The notes below the pieces were generated by a model that worked only from the letters and a program-made list of their open reading frames with translations, was not told the DNA's origin and ran no database searches. The position numbers were made by a program, and so were the translations under genes. Below, in pieces: positions 21,950 through 33,065 of a stretch of 64,000 nt of DNA. The DNA is from Chondrus crispus (taxonomy: Eukaryota; Rhodophyta; Florideophyceae; Gigartinales; Gigartinaceae), in contig NW_005179318.1 of the NCBI RefSeq assembly GCF_000350225.1, forward strand, positions 159,939-223,938, read 5' to 3'. Numbering within the stretch: the stretch's first letter is position 1; each line of letters begins with the position of its first letter.

Positions 21950-22560
21950 CTAGTTGACGTAATGATTGATCCCGTATCTATGCGGCAAAAAGAACTTCTG
22001 CTCCATCCCTGCATGGTACATGCCCCTCCCATATTCCCCGGGACTAAACTTCCCGGGGATGCCCCCGACAAACCCGGGCTTCATGAACTGCCCCACGGCG
22101 TCCGGCCCCGGCCCGTCCTTGGGCGCCTTCCCGTACACGTCCGTATAAACCCCCTCTAAACCTGTCTCTGAACCCACACCGCCCCGCGCGCACCTTCAGC
22201 CGCTTGGCCCGCACCGTCCGCTTGAGCGCGAGTTTGAGCAAGAACACCCAGCTCCTGTACCGGTCGCCGAGCCACACCGTCGCTCGGTCTGCCATTGACG
22301 TTATCCCGGTGATCGGTTCCTGCACGTCCAACGTCAACTCCCCACCCCTCTCCGTCGTGGCGCACGGCGTGCTGCACACTCACTCCTCGTACGTCCCCGC
22401 GCGCGCCGGGTAGTTGTTCTGAAACTGCCCATCCAGCACGCGCACGTTCACCACGTTGATCGTTCGCAACGCCCGCGCCTACGGCTTGTGCCGCCGCTGC
22501 GCCCGCGCCAGCGACGCACTTCCACGCGTCAGCGCCATCATCTCGTCCCACCCCCTGCGC
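21950..22560 (-). pseudogene. Gene fragment of unknown family inside inverted-repeat element
   Basis: Read on the minus strand, three short protein-like stretches follow one another in order but not in one frame: ALRTINVVNVRVLDGQFQNN then PARAGTYEE (about 22480-22385), ELTLDVQEPITGITSMADRA then WLGDRYRSWVFLLKLALKR (about 22345-22210), and GVYTDVYGKAPKDGPG with FMKPGFVGGIPGKFSPGEYG (about 22150-21990), ending HYVN and TAG at 21950. Their residue composition looks selected rather than random. A small intron or indels could explain the frame changes. I do not recognise the family. An in-frame basic stretch just before them lies at the arm border. Confidence 0.45.
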
Positions 22561-22568
22561 TTGCATGC

Positions 22569-22944
22569 CGCCAGAAACACGAAGTCTCCCTTGCAACTCT
22601 GCTCCGCAAGCAGCTCGCCAGACCCTTTCGGCTTCATTCGCCCATGGCGGCGCACGCGGGCGAGGCACCGAAGCCGCGCAGCACGCGCAGCCGCGGCGCG
22701 CCCTGCGAGAGGCAGAGCGGCAGGGCACGTATAAAGGCGAGGAGGAAGGCGGGTGAGGGCATGGCGACGAGCTGTGCGGGGCGGGGCGGGGAGGAGCTGG
22801 GGAATGTAGACGTGGCAAAATGGCGGGTTCAAAATCGCGTGACCGCGCGTCACTGTTTGTCACCGTAGTGGGCACTGGGCGGCCTCTGATTGGTGCGGGG
22901 AACGAGTGAGCGCTGTAGTCCCCAGGTAGTCGAGTTGTTCCTGT
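22569..22944 (-). repeat. Right arm of long inverted repeat
   Basis: Reverse complement of 21327-21702 with a few substitutions (for example TGTTTGTCACCG against the left arm's ACATACAGTGACG region). Confidence 0.8.
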
Positions 22945-23524
22945 GAATAGTGTTGAAGAAACAAGATTACGCTTTATTACCTCATGATCTCGGCCTAGAA
23001 ATTCTTACAGTTCCTTGAATTCCCGGATGGTTACCCCCGTCTTTCGCTGTCCCCTATTAGTGTGGACATAAACGTTTGATACAACGGCCAAAGCAGCGTA
23101 GTGGCGCGTGTTTCCTTGCCACCCAGGGCCGCTATCCTAGCGATACTACTCGCTTCGGCAGATGAGGACAACTTCGGCTTGATTCGGGGCTCGCGTCCGT
23201 GACTCACCTGAGTTCGAGTTCTGCTTTGGTAAGCTTCAAGATGAGCGGGTAGATCCGGGGTAAGAGGGCGTAGATAGCGACGCGAGATCGCGTTATCTTA
23301 CCGAGAGCGTGAGTGAAAAACATTCTCGAATGGTTGAGACATGCAAGAAAGAGTAGGGAGAGAACATAACCAGTGATGACTTGATGACGGTGCGGCGGAA
23401 GCTGAGGGAAGGACGGTGGGAGAACAAGCGACGACTTGAGGAAGCGAGAAGAGTGGTGAGAGAGTTTTGACGTGTCACTCTTATACAGCCCTGTTTTCGG
23501 ACAGTGGCCGAATTTCATTTCTGC
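22945..23524. other. Region without a recognised gene
   Basis: Starts with GAATAGTGTTGAAGAAAC, an 18-base string that recurs exactly at about 23908 inside the tyrosine-recombinase fragment. A 107-codon frame at 23204-23527 (minus) is hydrophobic in its middle but shows no family signature. Confidence 0.4.
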
Positions 23525-23785
23525 CAAATTCCATTACGCGAATGAAGAATCATTCCCAAGTCATAGTGGGGGTGCCAAACCGTGGCGTGTGACTTGGTGC
23601 TGATTCTTTTTCTCCCAAGTTTCATTACGCGAATGAAGAATCATTCCCAAGTCATAGTGGGGGTACCAAACCATGGCGTTTGACCTGGTGCTGATTCTTA
23701 TTTTTGCCAAGTTTCATTACGCGATTGAAGAATAATTCCCCAAGTCATGGCGTGTGGCTTGGTGCTGACTTGTCGCCAAGTTATC
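23525..23785. repeat. Tandem repeat, ~91-bp unit, three copies
   Basis: ATTACGCGAATGAAGAATC starts at 23533 and 23624, and a variant starts at 23716, so the period is 91-92 bases. Units share CCCAAGTCAT, GTGGCGT and TTGGTGCTGA. The third unit lacks the AGTGGGGGT.CCAAACC segment. Confidence 0.85.
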
Positions 23786-23885
23786 CTGACTTAGATTTGT
23801 ACGGCTGAAATGGTCCACTTGTTTTCCACTTTCTGATGAGTTGTCGTGCGTTCAGCCGAAGAGCCCCCTTGTCCAGACTCACCTT

Positions 23886-24411
23886 TCAATTGCCAATGAA
23901 TGCACTGAATAGTGTTGAAGAAACTCCATAGGGAGTAGTCGAGATTTCAGACAGATGTCCGAAAAAGATGACGGAATCCTCGCACGGCTGTAAGCGAGCG
24001 TCGAGATAGAATTCTTCCATTGTGCGAGCGACACTCCAATCCCCCCAGGTGCGAATGCGGTACGATGGTACGCCTATCGCAGCGCATTCCGATGCGGCAC
24101 CCATGCGAAGCGAGTGTGAGGACAACAAGACTTGCGGGGGTGGTGTGACGCCAGCGTGAGACAGGCAAGCTTGGAGCCGACGTGAAATGTTTGCCGAGGA
24201 CGGTGTGAGCCGTTGGCATGGGAGGGCGCAATAGTAGCAACTTGTGGAGCGGATGTTCCGGCGGTAACGGTCGTACCGTAAGACCAAGTCGATGAGCGAA
24301 AGCTTGTCTGGAGATTGTAGCATAAACAACCCCGCGGAGAGGGGTGTATGCGTACAGTCCTATAGACCTCGGATCGCGGAGGAAGCACCACTCACACACG
24401 GGACCGGGCGC
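23886..24411 (-). pseudogene. Tyrosine recombinase fragment (DIRS- or Crypton-like)
   Basis: In the frame 23886-24329 (minus) the segment SSHSLRMGAASECAAIGVPS followed by YRIRTWGDWS and MEEFYLDARL is the C-terminal part of a tyrosine recombinase: HxxR box (HSLR), the late conserved Gly-Trp and the nucleophile Tyr in the expected order. Upstream, a possible earlier Arg region (SLIDLVLRYDRYRRN) is weak. It is an integrase-type enzyme that joins circular DNA to a target. The left part and any element termini are missing, and the right side is cut by a B-type LTR at about 24412. Whether it came from a DIRS retrotransposon or a Crypton cannot be decided. Confidence 0.7.
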
Positions 24412-24893
24412 GGGCCCTGGTAGCAGTGTGGTAGATCGCGGTCGGGTCGGACGCGCGCACGCGCGAGCGAATCTACGCCTCGACGCCCCGGTGCGGTACT
24501 GGTAGACGATCCAGTACCGACGGGCAGAGGCGGATCCGGGCTCGCTCGCGTGCTGGCGCGTCCTTGCCCGCGCGGTCCCTTGCCTAGAACGGACTAGAGT
24601 AGGCCGGTCGTTCTAGTAGAGTAAGCGGCAGAGCTGACCTAGACGGAGAGTCGTGGACAAGCTCGTGCTTGTCCCCCTTCGGCGCCGCCGGTCTCGCTCG
24701 TATTTAATGTATACAATGCCTCTATCATAATACTACAGTACCGGTATGCTGTAGTAACTTACTGTAGCGCTGGTCGTCCCGCGCTGTGATGCTGCCAGCC
24801 GTCGGGGCTGAGAGCACACTTGTGAGACGCGTACTGTGCGCGCGGTGGTACGCGCCTCCTGCACGTGTACGCGTGTGGTCGCGTGTCCCCCGT
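24412..24893 (-). repeat. Partial LTR of family B (copy B4)
   Basis: Reverse complement of about 480 bases of the B LTR, lacking roughly the first 85 bases and the end after the CTACCACGCTACC region. It keeps the hairpin pairs and the AAATACGAGCG promoter-like area. It is joined directly to a pol fragment. Confidence 0.75.
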
Positions 24894-25380
24894 ACAGTCT
24901 CTCGAGCGGCCTCGTAGCTGGAAACAATCTCAATCGGTTGAGATGTTTCCGCAGCTTGACCCGGTTCATCGCGCAGGTTCGACAACCTCGCACCGTCGCT
25001 GCGACATCTGCGGCCAAATAGGGCCAGTAGTACTCGCGACGGAGCGTGTAGTACATACGGTTCTGGCCCGGGTGCCCCGCGATGACTGGGTTGTGGCACA
25101 GGCGAAGCAGCCTGGCGCGGAGCGTCCGAGGTACCACCACCTGCACGATAGCAGGTTCGAAGGGGTGTTTCCGTTTGAGCACCCCCTGGTGGTCCTCGAA
25201 GAACGCGGAGTCCCGGGACTCTGACTGTCGTACCAAAACGGTTTGGCAGAAGTCATCCACACGTTGCTCTTCGGAAATCTCCTCTATCGTAAGAGGAGCT
25301 GGAAGGTCGTCCTGCGAAGGGGCGACCGAAGAGTCGGGCGCGCAAGTCTCGTGGTCTGCGGCGCGCTCGATGTCGGTGGC
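24894..25380 (-). pseudogene. Integrase N-terminal fragment of B-type pol (B4)
   Basis: Aligns with the B2 pol from the acidic linker (ADI.RA.D) through the HHCC zinc domain: LCHNPVIAGHPGQNRMYYTL and RGCRTCAMNRVKLRKH. It ends at ATRPLE, where it joins the B4 LTR, so the catalytic core, chromodomain and 3' region were deleted. At its other end it stops exactly where the C LTR at 25381 begins. Confidence 0.85.
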
Positions 25381-26013
25381 TGTAGAGCACTGAGCTCCCC
25401 ATCTCATCGCCGTGCAGCACTGTGACACACGACGCGTGTCCCATCATCATAAGTGCCATCTTTACCATGAGTAAACGTGTGTGATTCTCTACCAGCCCAG
25501 TATAGGCGTAAGCTCCATGGAGCCCTGTCGAAGTACTGACAGTTTACCCACGTGTACCCGTGTTATACACCACGTTTATCCGTGCCAATTAACCACGTGT
25601 ACCCGTGGCCCACCACCACGTGTCACAGGTGTCGTGCCCCCTTTATTTTAATTAGTATTATTGTTATTATTTTACCCCGACGTCGACTTCTATATAGTCG
25701 ACGTCCGACCCTAAGTAAATACTTACGAAACTTTGGGTCTACAACTCGGGTTTCTGGAACGGAGTAGTTGCCTCGCTCGGTCCCCGTCCTACGACGGTAC
25801 CCTGCAAGCCATCTGCGTCCCGATTCCCACCTACCTCAACCGCGTGCGTCGTCCCGCTACACCCGGCTCTCCGCGCGACAGCTATCTCTACCGCTCTGCC
25901 CCTCCTGGGCTCTGCTTTCCCACTTTTTCCCTTACTTCCCTACTGCGTTAGACGCCCGGACCCCGTGCCGGTTACCCCACGGGTGGTCTCCCGAATCATC
26001 CCCCGCGCCCCCG
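25381..26013 (+). repeat. Family C LTR, plus orientation, truncated
   Basis: Starts TGTAGAGCACTGAGC next to the B4 pol fragment and contains the C landmarks in reverse complement (GGTCTACAACTCGGGTTTCTGGA and GGGTGGTCTCCCGA). The last ~60 bases are missing where the B1 LTR begins at 26014, so B1 probably inserted into this LTR. Confidence 0.7.
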
Positions 26014-26678
26014 TGTAGTATAACCCCCCCTGGGGCTTTATCTTAGATTAGATCAACTCAGAATCGGATCGGTTACTGTAGAGCCCGATGCTCTACAGTA
26101 CCACCACGTGTACCCCCGAGTACAGGGCGCACGTGTACACGTGTACGCGCGGGACCGCAGAACGCGCACACACGTGTACTGTCAGCCCCGATGGCTGACA
26201 GTATTACAGTGTCGACCGACCGCTACAGTACGTCGCTACAGTACATCGGTACTGTACTACTATGATAGGTTATTATGTACATTAAATATAGGGCGGACCG
26301 GCGGCGGTGGAGGAGGACAAGCACGGACTTGTCACCCACCGACCGCCAAGGTCCGACTTCCCGCTTATTCTAAGGTAGCGCTCGCTAACTACCTTAGAGC
26401 GGCACCGAGCGCGGGTTGAGGACGCGCGCGGTACGCCCACGAGTCGGCTCCGCCTCCGCCCGTCGGTACTGGATCGTTACCCAGTACCGCGCCGGGGCGT
26501 CGAGGCGTCGAACCGCTCGCGCGTACCGGCGTCCTCCCCGTTCCCGCTCTACCACGCTACCCGGGCCCGCTGCCCGGTGCCGTTAGCTGGTGTCCCGCTT
26601 CACCCCCGTCTTCCCGATCGGACGGGGTCTCGGTCGAACTGTGCATACACCCCTATCGCTCTGGGTGTTTTTGCTACA
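26014..26678 (+). repeat. 5' LTR of B1 (family B)
   Basis: 665 bases, TGTAGTATAA to TTTTTGCTACA. ATTAAATATA near 26280-26290 is a TATA-like box. Three hairpins are conserved with the other B LTRs: CTGTCAGCC/GGCTGACAG (26179-26201), GACAAG/CTTGTC (about 26317-26334) and CTAAGGTAG/CTACCTTAG (26370-26397). Confidence 0.9.
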
Positions 26679-26679
26679 G

Positions 26680-26695
26680 TGGTCTCCCGACCTGG
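26680..26695 (+). promoter_or_regulatory. tRNA primer binding site of B1
   Basis: TGGTCTCCCGACCTGG lies one base after the LTR. It differs from the B2, A and C sites at one base (position 15). Confidence 0.75.
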
Positions 26696-26758
26696 AAGAC
26701 CCTGGAGTCCGATCTCCGAGAAGACGTCCGCTTCCCTCCGCGAACCGATCGCGTCGAG

Positions 26759-29329
26759 ATGAGCCAAGAGTTTGAGCCCTCGATCGGCTCCGAAGCGGCG
26801 GATCTGAGTCCGGCCGCTGTGCATTCCCCATCCGCCCCGTCGAACGACGGCGACGCAGGTCCTCGTGACCGCGAACCGTCGCTCGGTTCCTCCGAGGAAA
26901 GAGCGGCGGCGATGTTCGAACGCATAGCCGAATACATCGAGGAAGTCCGTACTTCTCTTCGGATCGATGTATCGGACCATGTATACACTCGATGTATGGC
27001 CGAACTCCGCTCCCTGCGTGAAGGGAGGTTCGATAGAGTGACGCAGTCCTTAGAGAATCTCCGAGCACTGATCGACGAGTTACACTCGGGGATACTGCTC
27101 GTCGAAGATTCCCGTTTCGCCTCGCCCGGACCGTCCGGGCAAGGTCGCCCTGAGAGGCCGACCTCGGTGAGACGACCCGAGGACAGAACCTCTCCGACCG
27201 CAGAGCAATTGGGTGCGTTCGCGCACCTCTCCGCTGAGCTCCACGCCACTCGTCGGCGTGCTCGTGACATGGAACATACCATGGCCGAAAGGCTACCCGG
27301 TGCCCCCTCGAGAGGGCCCGGTGGTACCGTACCTCCGAGCGCCGCCGCCCCCGAAGGTTGGCTTCCGACTGGTGCCGCTACCAGTCGGACGGCAGAAGGA
27401 AGCCGTCCTCCGATAGACGCGAACTTCGCGTCTGAGACCCAAGCCTTGCCGCCTGTCGCCGGAAGTAGGCGGCAAGTGGACCGCGTATCGTACGCGGACG
27501 AACAGGACCGTGGAGGAGCCGCCCGCGGATCCGGAGAACCGATGTTGTCCGTCGATCCCCGCTGGGGCGGCTACCCGCCGGCGAGTTACGCCGAGCATCC
27601 AGGTCCGAAAGTCGTCCGTACGCTACCGGTTACCTCCTTCGGCACGCTGGGTCCCGCTGAACCTGGGCTCGAGCCGGTACATACGATGATCCAAGAGTTC
27701 AGCGCCGTTGCTGACTATCGTATGTACCGCTTGGATAACACCTCGAGGCTCGTTACCTCGGGTGACGCGGGACGGATCGCGAAGTACGTCCAACGCTGTC
27801 GTGGGATCCGTCCCACGATGCGCAGCTTCGACGGTACCGACCCGATCCAGCTGCTGCCGTTTTTGAAGGATATCCGAATCACCTTCAACTCGCAACACCT
27901 GACCGAAGGTGTTGCGGTACGAGTCCTCGCGCACTTCCTCGAACGCGACGCGGAGCGCCTGTATACGAGTTATACGATGCGTGGCCTCCGCGCCGGCCAG
28001 CTCCATGACGACGTGAGCTGGCCGGGGCTCGTGAATCAACTCTTAAAACGCTACCTCACGGACGACGTCTTAGGTGAAGCGTACGACGCTGTCGCTACGG
28101 CGCGACAGCAATCGCATGAGACGGAAAGCACGTTTGCTGACCGACTCGAGACTGCCGCGTTCCGATGCACGGCAGTCTTCTCCGAACAGTCCCTCGCGCA
28201 CTACTTCGTGCGGGGACTTGCACCGGCAACCCGTGCCGCAGTATCCGAAACTGTGCAAAGGCTGCCAGGCAGTCAGAAGACCGATCTTCCGACCATCCGC
28301 CGTATCGCCACGGCGGAAGGTACAACGTACCGCGCCCGGCGCGGTTTACCTCTGCCGGATTTGAAACCGGCAGGGAAGGCTGGCAGGACTACGAAGTCCG
28401 CCGCGACAAGTTCGCCCGCCTCGACCCTCCATATCGGGGAGGATGAGTGGCAGGCCGACCCTGTCCTCATTACGAAAGGAGCAGAGCCCGTGGTGGCACG
28501 AACCCCCTCACCGATGTCGACAGGAACGACATCGAGTTACGCGACCGCCTTCGCGGCCACTCCGAGAGTGGCAAGGGGTACGGACCCCCGGGTCGCAGAG
28601 CTCGACATATCGAGCGGAGATGCAGGAGGCGAAGCGCCTCGTGTGCCCCTCCTCACCGATGAGGAGGCGCGGCACGCGGCGATCTTCGCCTCAACGGACG
28701 GCAGCGCGTACGTGTGCTGGCTATGCCGTACGTACGGGCATGCCATGTACGCGTGCCCGTTCCTGTCGCCGGAACAACGAATGTTCACGGCGTACAGGAA
28801 CTACCGCTACCAAATGGAGACGCGCCCCGGTGCGCGTAATCTCCTCCGGCAAGCGGTGGGCGAGGGCCGTCCCCCGCGTCAAGGTTTCCCGAACCGAACG
28901 GGTGGGGGCGCACGCTTCGCCCCCCGTGGAGGCGGGTACCGTCGTAACGAAGTCGATCGCCGGGATCGACCCGCCTATCGCCAGGCGGACACAAGGTACC
29001 CGCGCCAAGGAGAGTGAGGGGACCGAGACCGTTCTCGGTTACCCCAGCAGGTACAAAATGCGATAATGTACCTGCAAGACTGGGTAGAGGATCCGTACCC
29101 TCTACCCACGGAGGGTCACGAAGGAGAGCCGACTCGCTTCGTCCCCCATATCCTGCGACGACCGGACGCCGCAGGTCAAGGCCCGGAAGTACCCGAGTAC
29201 TTCGCCAAGGCCGCCGAGCCGCAGTGGGAGAATCGTCCCGACCCACGCGACCGGCTATCGGAAGAAGACCTGGCCGTCGATAGCCAGGAGGTTAGCTCCG
29301 ATAGCACGGGTAGTTCGAAAAAAGGGTAA
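26759..29329 (+). pseudogene. Gag of B1, one internal stop
   Basis: An 857-codon gag frame from ATG 26759 to TAA 29327-29329, broken once by TGA at 29015-29017 where B2 has AGA. Gag forms the particle and binds RNA. The first ~160 residues contain a helical dimer-like region (SLREGRFDRVTQSLENLRAL). A Pro/Gly/Arg-rich linker follows. The capsid-like domain spans ~290-530 (MRSFDGTDPIQLLPFLKDIR, FADRLETAAFRCTAVF). A CCHC zinc knuckle CWLCRTYGHAMYAC lies near residue 660, and an Arg/Gly-rich basic stretch follows. The end SSKKG precedes an A6 run used for the gag-pol transition. Confidence 0.88.
29318..29329 (+). promoter_or_regulatory. Putative -1 frameshift site between B1 gag and pol
   Basis: Six A residues then GGGTAA, the TAA being the gag stop. 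The pol frame is -1 to gag and is open from just upstream of this site through the 140 bases before the first pol ATG, so slippage on the A-run would fuse gag to pol. The same layout is exact in B2. Confidence 0.6.
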
Positions 29330-31870
29330 AAACGGTTACGTACACACGGTCGCGTGAGCCGTCTTTTCCCCACGAACTAGACCCGACCCCGCGTGCTCGC
29401 CAAGGACACGGAGGGTATTGTCCGATAATACATCCCCCGCTTCCGGAGGCCAGCACGGGAACCCCTGTAATGCCGATACAGGAGGGAGCACACGTCGAGG
29501 CCTCGGAAGGCCCGACGTTAGGGGAACAAGACACCGGGACAGCCGACGTCCCGGTGAGGCGTAACGATGGCGCCAGGGGCAACGACGACCGAAAAGGTTC
29601 GGTCGACCCCCTGACTCCCACGAGCCCAAGGTCGCCGGAGAAAGGTCCGCGTCGTACGGACTCGAGTAATCCGAGGGGGGTCACTGATCCGCGGACGCCC
29701 CAAGGAAGGGGGAGAAGGAAACACAAGCGGGGCCAGCAACGAAATCGAAGGCCCCGGCGGAACGACCTCACCGATAAGGTCACCCCGAAGGTTGTCGACG
29801 GCGTCATTTGCCTTCTGACGTCGAAGATCTACAACGTCCTCGGCTCGATAGCCACAGAGGGAAATGCATTTAAACCCCGCACGATCGCTGTTGATACGTG
29901 CTCGAGGTATAATCTGGTGAGGAAGGCCGACCTTCCCCCCGATTGGACGCGTTACGTCGTGCACGACGCACCTCTGCCACGATTGGCAGGCGCGAATAGC
30001 AACCCCCTCAAGCTTTCGGCCGTCGTCCGCCTGGCGGTGCGGTTGAGGAACACGGTGTTCCGAATTCTGTTCGTAGTCGCGGACCAGCTCGCCGTGCCGG
30101 TCCTTCTCGGCACGGCCTTCATCGATACGCAGTGCGATGTATCGACATCGAAGCTCAACGAATGGAGCTACGCCAAGGCGGTTCCGTCGCCATCGTTGAC
30201 GGAAAGGGGGAGTCGACTCCCCCTAACAGGCGACACGGACGACACACGGGTCGGCCAGACGTACGCGAGGAGGCCCCGCAAGCGATCCGAATCGCCCGCT
30301 GGGTTACCATCCCCGCGATGTCACAAGCCCGCGTGCGTGTGACAACCGCGGGGAGGGGCCTCGTGTTCCTGGAACCCAAGCCCTCACTCCAACACCGACA
30401 TGGAGTGAGGCTGACGAATGGCGTCGCGGAGGTCCTACCGAATCAGACCTTCGACGTCATCGTCGCGAATTTCTCACGACGGGAAAGGAGGCTTCCGAAG
30501 CACACCGTCGTGGGATACGCGAAGCGCAACCCCCTCGCGATCCTCACTCCCGAACGTAAGGTCGCCGAGGGGATCGCGCACGCGCTACACCTGACCGACT
30601 TGACCAATCAAGTCGGTGGGGTAGGAGTTGGCCGATCCAACTCCGACGATGAGACCACCGCCGGGGGCAGGGGGGTCGACCCGGACGAACGGTCACCTTT
30701 ATGCCAACCGACGGCGAGGGGTACTGTACTCCCCCAGCAAAAGGATCCCGAAAATCCACCGATGGATTGGGAAAAAGAGATCGACCTGTCATACATCGAC
30801 GATGACAAGCTCCGTGGCCACGTACTCGAGATGCTCCGTAAGCACTCGAGTCTGTGGAGCGGTGCGCTTGGAACGATCCAAGCCACGGAGCACCGCATTC
30901 CCCTCGAACCGGGAACGAAACCGATTCGTTCCATGCCCTATCGGAAGGGCCCGCCCATGCGCGAAATGGTCGCGAAGGAGGTCAACAAGATGTTGAACGC
31001 AGGGGTTATCGAACCGGCGAGCACCGAGTGGGCGTCCTCCGTGGTGCTCGTACCGAAGAAAGACGGCTCTCTTCGGTTCTGCGTGGACTACCGGCGTCTC
31101 AACGCGAAGACCGCAGCGGATTCGTATCCGCTGCCACGGATGGACGACTGCATCGACTCGTTAGGAGATGCAGCCGTCTTCACCACGTTGGACTGCAATT
31201 CCGGTTATTGGCAGATCCCGGTCGCTCCGGAAGACCGGGATAAGACCACGTTTACGACGCACATGGGCACTTTTCGCCACTTGCGCATGCCGTTTGGACT
31301 CAAAGGGGCACCGGCCACCTTCCAACGTGCGCTCGACATAATACTTTCCGGAGTCCGCTGGCAAATATGCCTCTTCTATGTCGACGACGTGATCGTGTTC
31401 TCCCGTACGCACGGAGAACACGCGAGGCATCTCCATACCGTCTTGAGCTTACTGCGGAGTTCCGGTATCTCCCTTAAGCTCAAGAAGTGCAGCTTCTTCC
31501 GACCGAAGGTGCACTACCTGGAGCACGTCATCTCCCCAGGCAAGTTGAGCGTGGCCGATACGGCGGCCGACGCTTTCAAGACGTTCACGTTCCCGAGGAC
31601 GTTGACGCAAGTGCGCTCGTTCCTCGGGGCGTGTAACGTATACCGCCGATTCGTTAAGGGGTTCGCTAAGATTGCGCGTCCTCTGACCGACATGACGCGC
31701 AAGGATTCGGATCCCGATTTCTATAACCCCACGGAGCTGCAACTTCAGGCGTTCGAGAACCTTAAGAAGTGCATGATCGCTCCGCCGATCCTCGCGTTGC
31801 CCCGGCACGGTCGTCCGTACATGATAGACACCGACGCGAGTGCCTACCAACTCGGCTGCACCTTACTTCA
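29330..31870 (+). pseudogene. Pol of B1, protease to start of RNase H (frameshifted, truncated)
   Basis: Protease active site IAVDTCSRYNLV is at about 29890, with Cys replacing Gly of DTG; the flap-side block is VPVLLGTAFIDT. One base is missing near 30131 relative to B2, which shifts the frame. RT follows in 30132-31870 with WASSVVLVPKKDGSLRF, FCVDYRRLNAKTAADSYPLP, TTLDCNSGYWQIPV, RMPFGLKGAPATFQRA and the catalytic FYVDDVIVF. RNase H begins YMIDTDASAYQLGCTLL and is cut there by the A 3' LTR. The other half of RNase H and integrase is at 56416-58573. Confidence 0.9.
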
Positions 31871-32940
31871 TGTAGTGCAATGCGCCTGTTAGGCAGAGAC
31901 CAAGGTCCGACGGTCCAACACAAACAACAGCAACAAAAACAACAACTGCCAACGGCACAGCGCTACGGAGTGTTCGAAGCTCCCTGTCCTCTTTAAGCGG
32001 GTTTGCGGCCCGCAGTAGCTCGGATCCCTGATAGGGGGAGCAAAGAGAAGGGCCCAGCCCTGGATCGGTAAATGGTGGTAGAGACTTGTAAAGGCGACTG
32101 CTCGACGAGTTCGGAGGGGTGTTTAGGTAAACCTGGTCCGATGGGTCGTAAATCTAATGCTCGAAGAGCGCCTTGTACACCTGATACCCTTGATAAGGTC
32201 TTCGACGGGGACGTCGCAACGTAGCCCGTCGGGAAAGAAGAAAACGTAGCAGCGCTACACCGTCGTACTGCCCGATGGCAATGTACCAACAACAGATCGG
32301 TCGCAACCAAATTCCGATGGAACCAACACTGAGATAAGCACCACTGGTGCACCAACACAAAAGCCCGATGGCAAATGACGTCACGTTGCGGATCGCAATC
32401 CTACAAGGTGGGACCAACTCAAGATTAAGGGAAATTAGGATAGGGAAATAAAGGAAAATTGATAAGGGAAAAAGGGGACCCCCGAGCGCAAAGGATAAAG
32501 TAATCTGTAGTTAAGGGGAACGTCTTGTAAAAGACGGACTTCAACCAAGGCGATATCAGACTCTGGCAACTCGGGTTCGATTGGGAAATAAAGGAAAAAG
32601 GAATGGGATCCCCGAGCGCTGAAGGATGCCGTAGGTTTAGATAAAAGGGAGCGTCTTGGTAGAGACGGACTTCGACCAAGGCGACATTCAACTCCGGCAA
32701 CTCGGGTTATCTTTACTGACTTGGTCGTCAGAGGGCTAAGGTATATATCGCCCCGCCGGAGCCACTACAGTAGCTCTCGGCGCTAGATCCTAGATCTAAT
32801 CTAATGTTAAATAACTAATATGCAACTAATTAATAATTAATAATTAAAATAATAAAGTGAAATGATTTCCACTTTTGCTTGTCATACCCCATCATTTTCA
32901 TTTATTTTCACCCCCCTTTGCATGTGCGTATTGCACTACA
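31871..32940 (-). repeat. 3' LTR of the split A element
   Basis: A 1070-bp copy of the LTR at 1875-2939. Ends are perfect 10-bp inverted repeats, TGTAGTGCAA and TTGCACTACA. It also holds the internal ~130-bp tandem duplication. Placed right of it, on the minus strand immediately upstream, is a purine tract, which identifies it as the 3' LTR. Confidence 0.9.
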
Positions 32941-32952
32941 TATTCCCCTTCT
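32941..32952 (-). promoter_or_regulatory. Polypurine tract of the A element
   Basis: AGAAGGGGAATA on the minus strand directly precedes the 3' LTR; this is the expected plus-strand primer. Confidence 0.7.
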
Positions 32953-33065
32953 GAGCGCCCTTGCGCAACGCCCAGCCATCGTATAATCTCCTGCCGCTGC
33001 TGACCGTGTTTCCCGGTCATCAATCACTCTGCGCGGCGTTCTAGCAAGGGTAAGACGAAAATACC

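Larger units (their letters stand above)
21327..22944. mobile_element. Element with 376-bp inverted-repeat arms carrying a gene fragment
   Basis: The arms 21327-21702 and 22569-22944 are inverted copies of equal length with only scattered mismatches; both start ACAG(A/G)AACAACTCG. The 866-base centre holds a protein-like fragment on the minus strand and a C/A-rich tract. No transposase is present. The structure resembles a non-autonomous long-inverted-repeat transposon that captured host sequence (Pack-MULE-like), but no clear target duplication is visible at the ends, so a plain inverted duplication is also possible. It begins only 40 bases after the pogo element. Confidence 0.6.
26014..31870 (+). 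mobile_element. Family B retrotransposon B1, 5' part
   Basis: Plus-strand chromovirus: 5' LTR, primer site, gag, protease, RT and start of RNase H. It is interrupted at 31870 by the A element. The rest resumes at 56416 after a loss of 21 bases that are present in B2 (47835-47855 region). Together the two parts span gag to the antisense ORF; the 3' LTR lies beyond 64000. Confidence 0.9.

Noticed and set aside
31871..32940. Interpretation of the A LTR as a 1.07-kb DNA transposon with inverted ends
   Set aside because: The left copy is followed by a primer site and gag, the right copy by a polypurine tract, which identify LTRs.
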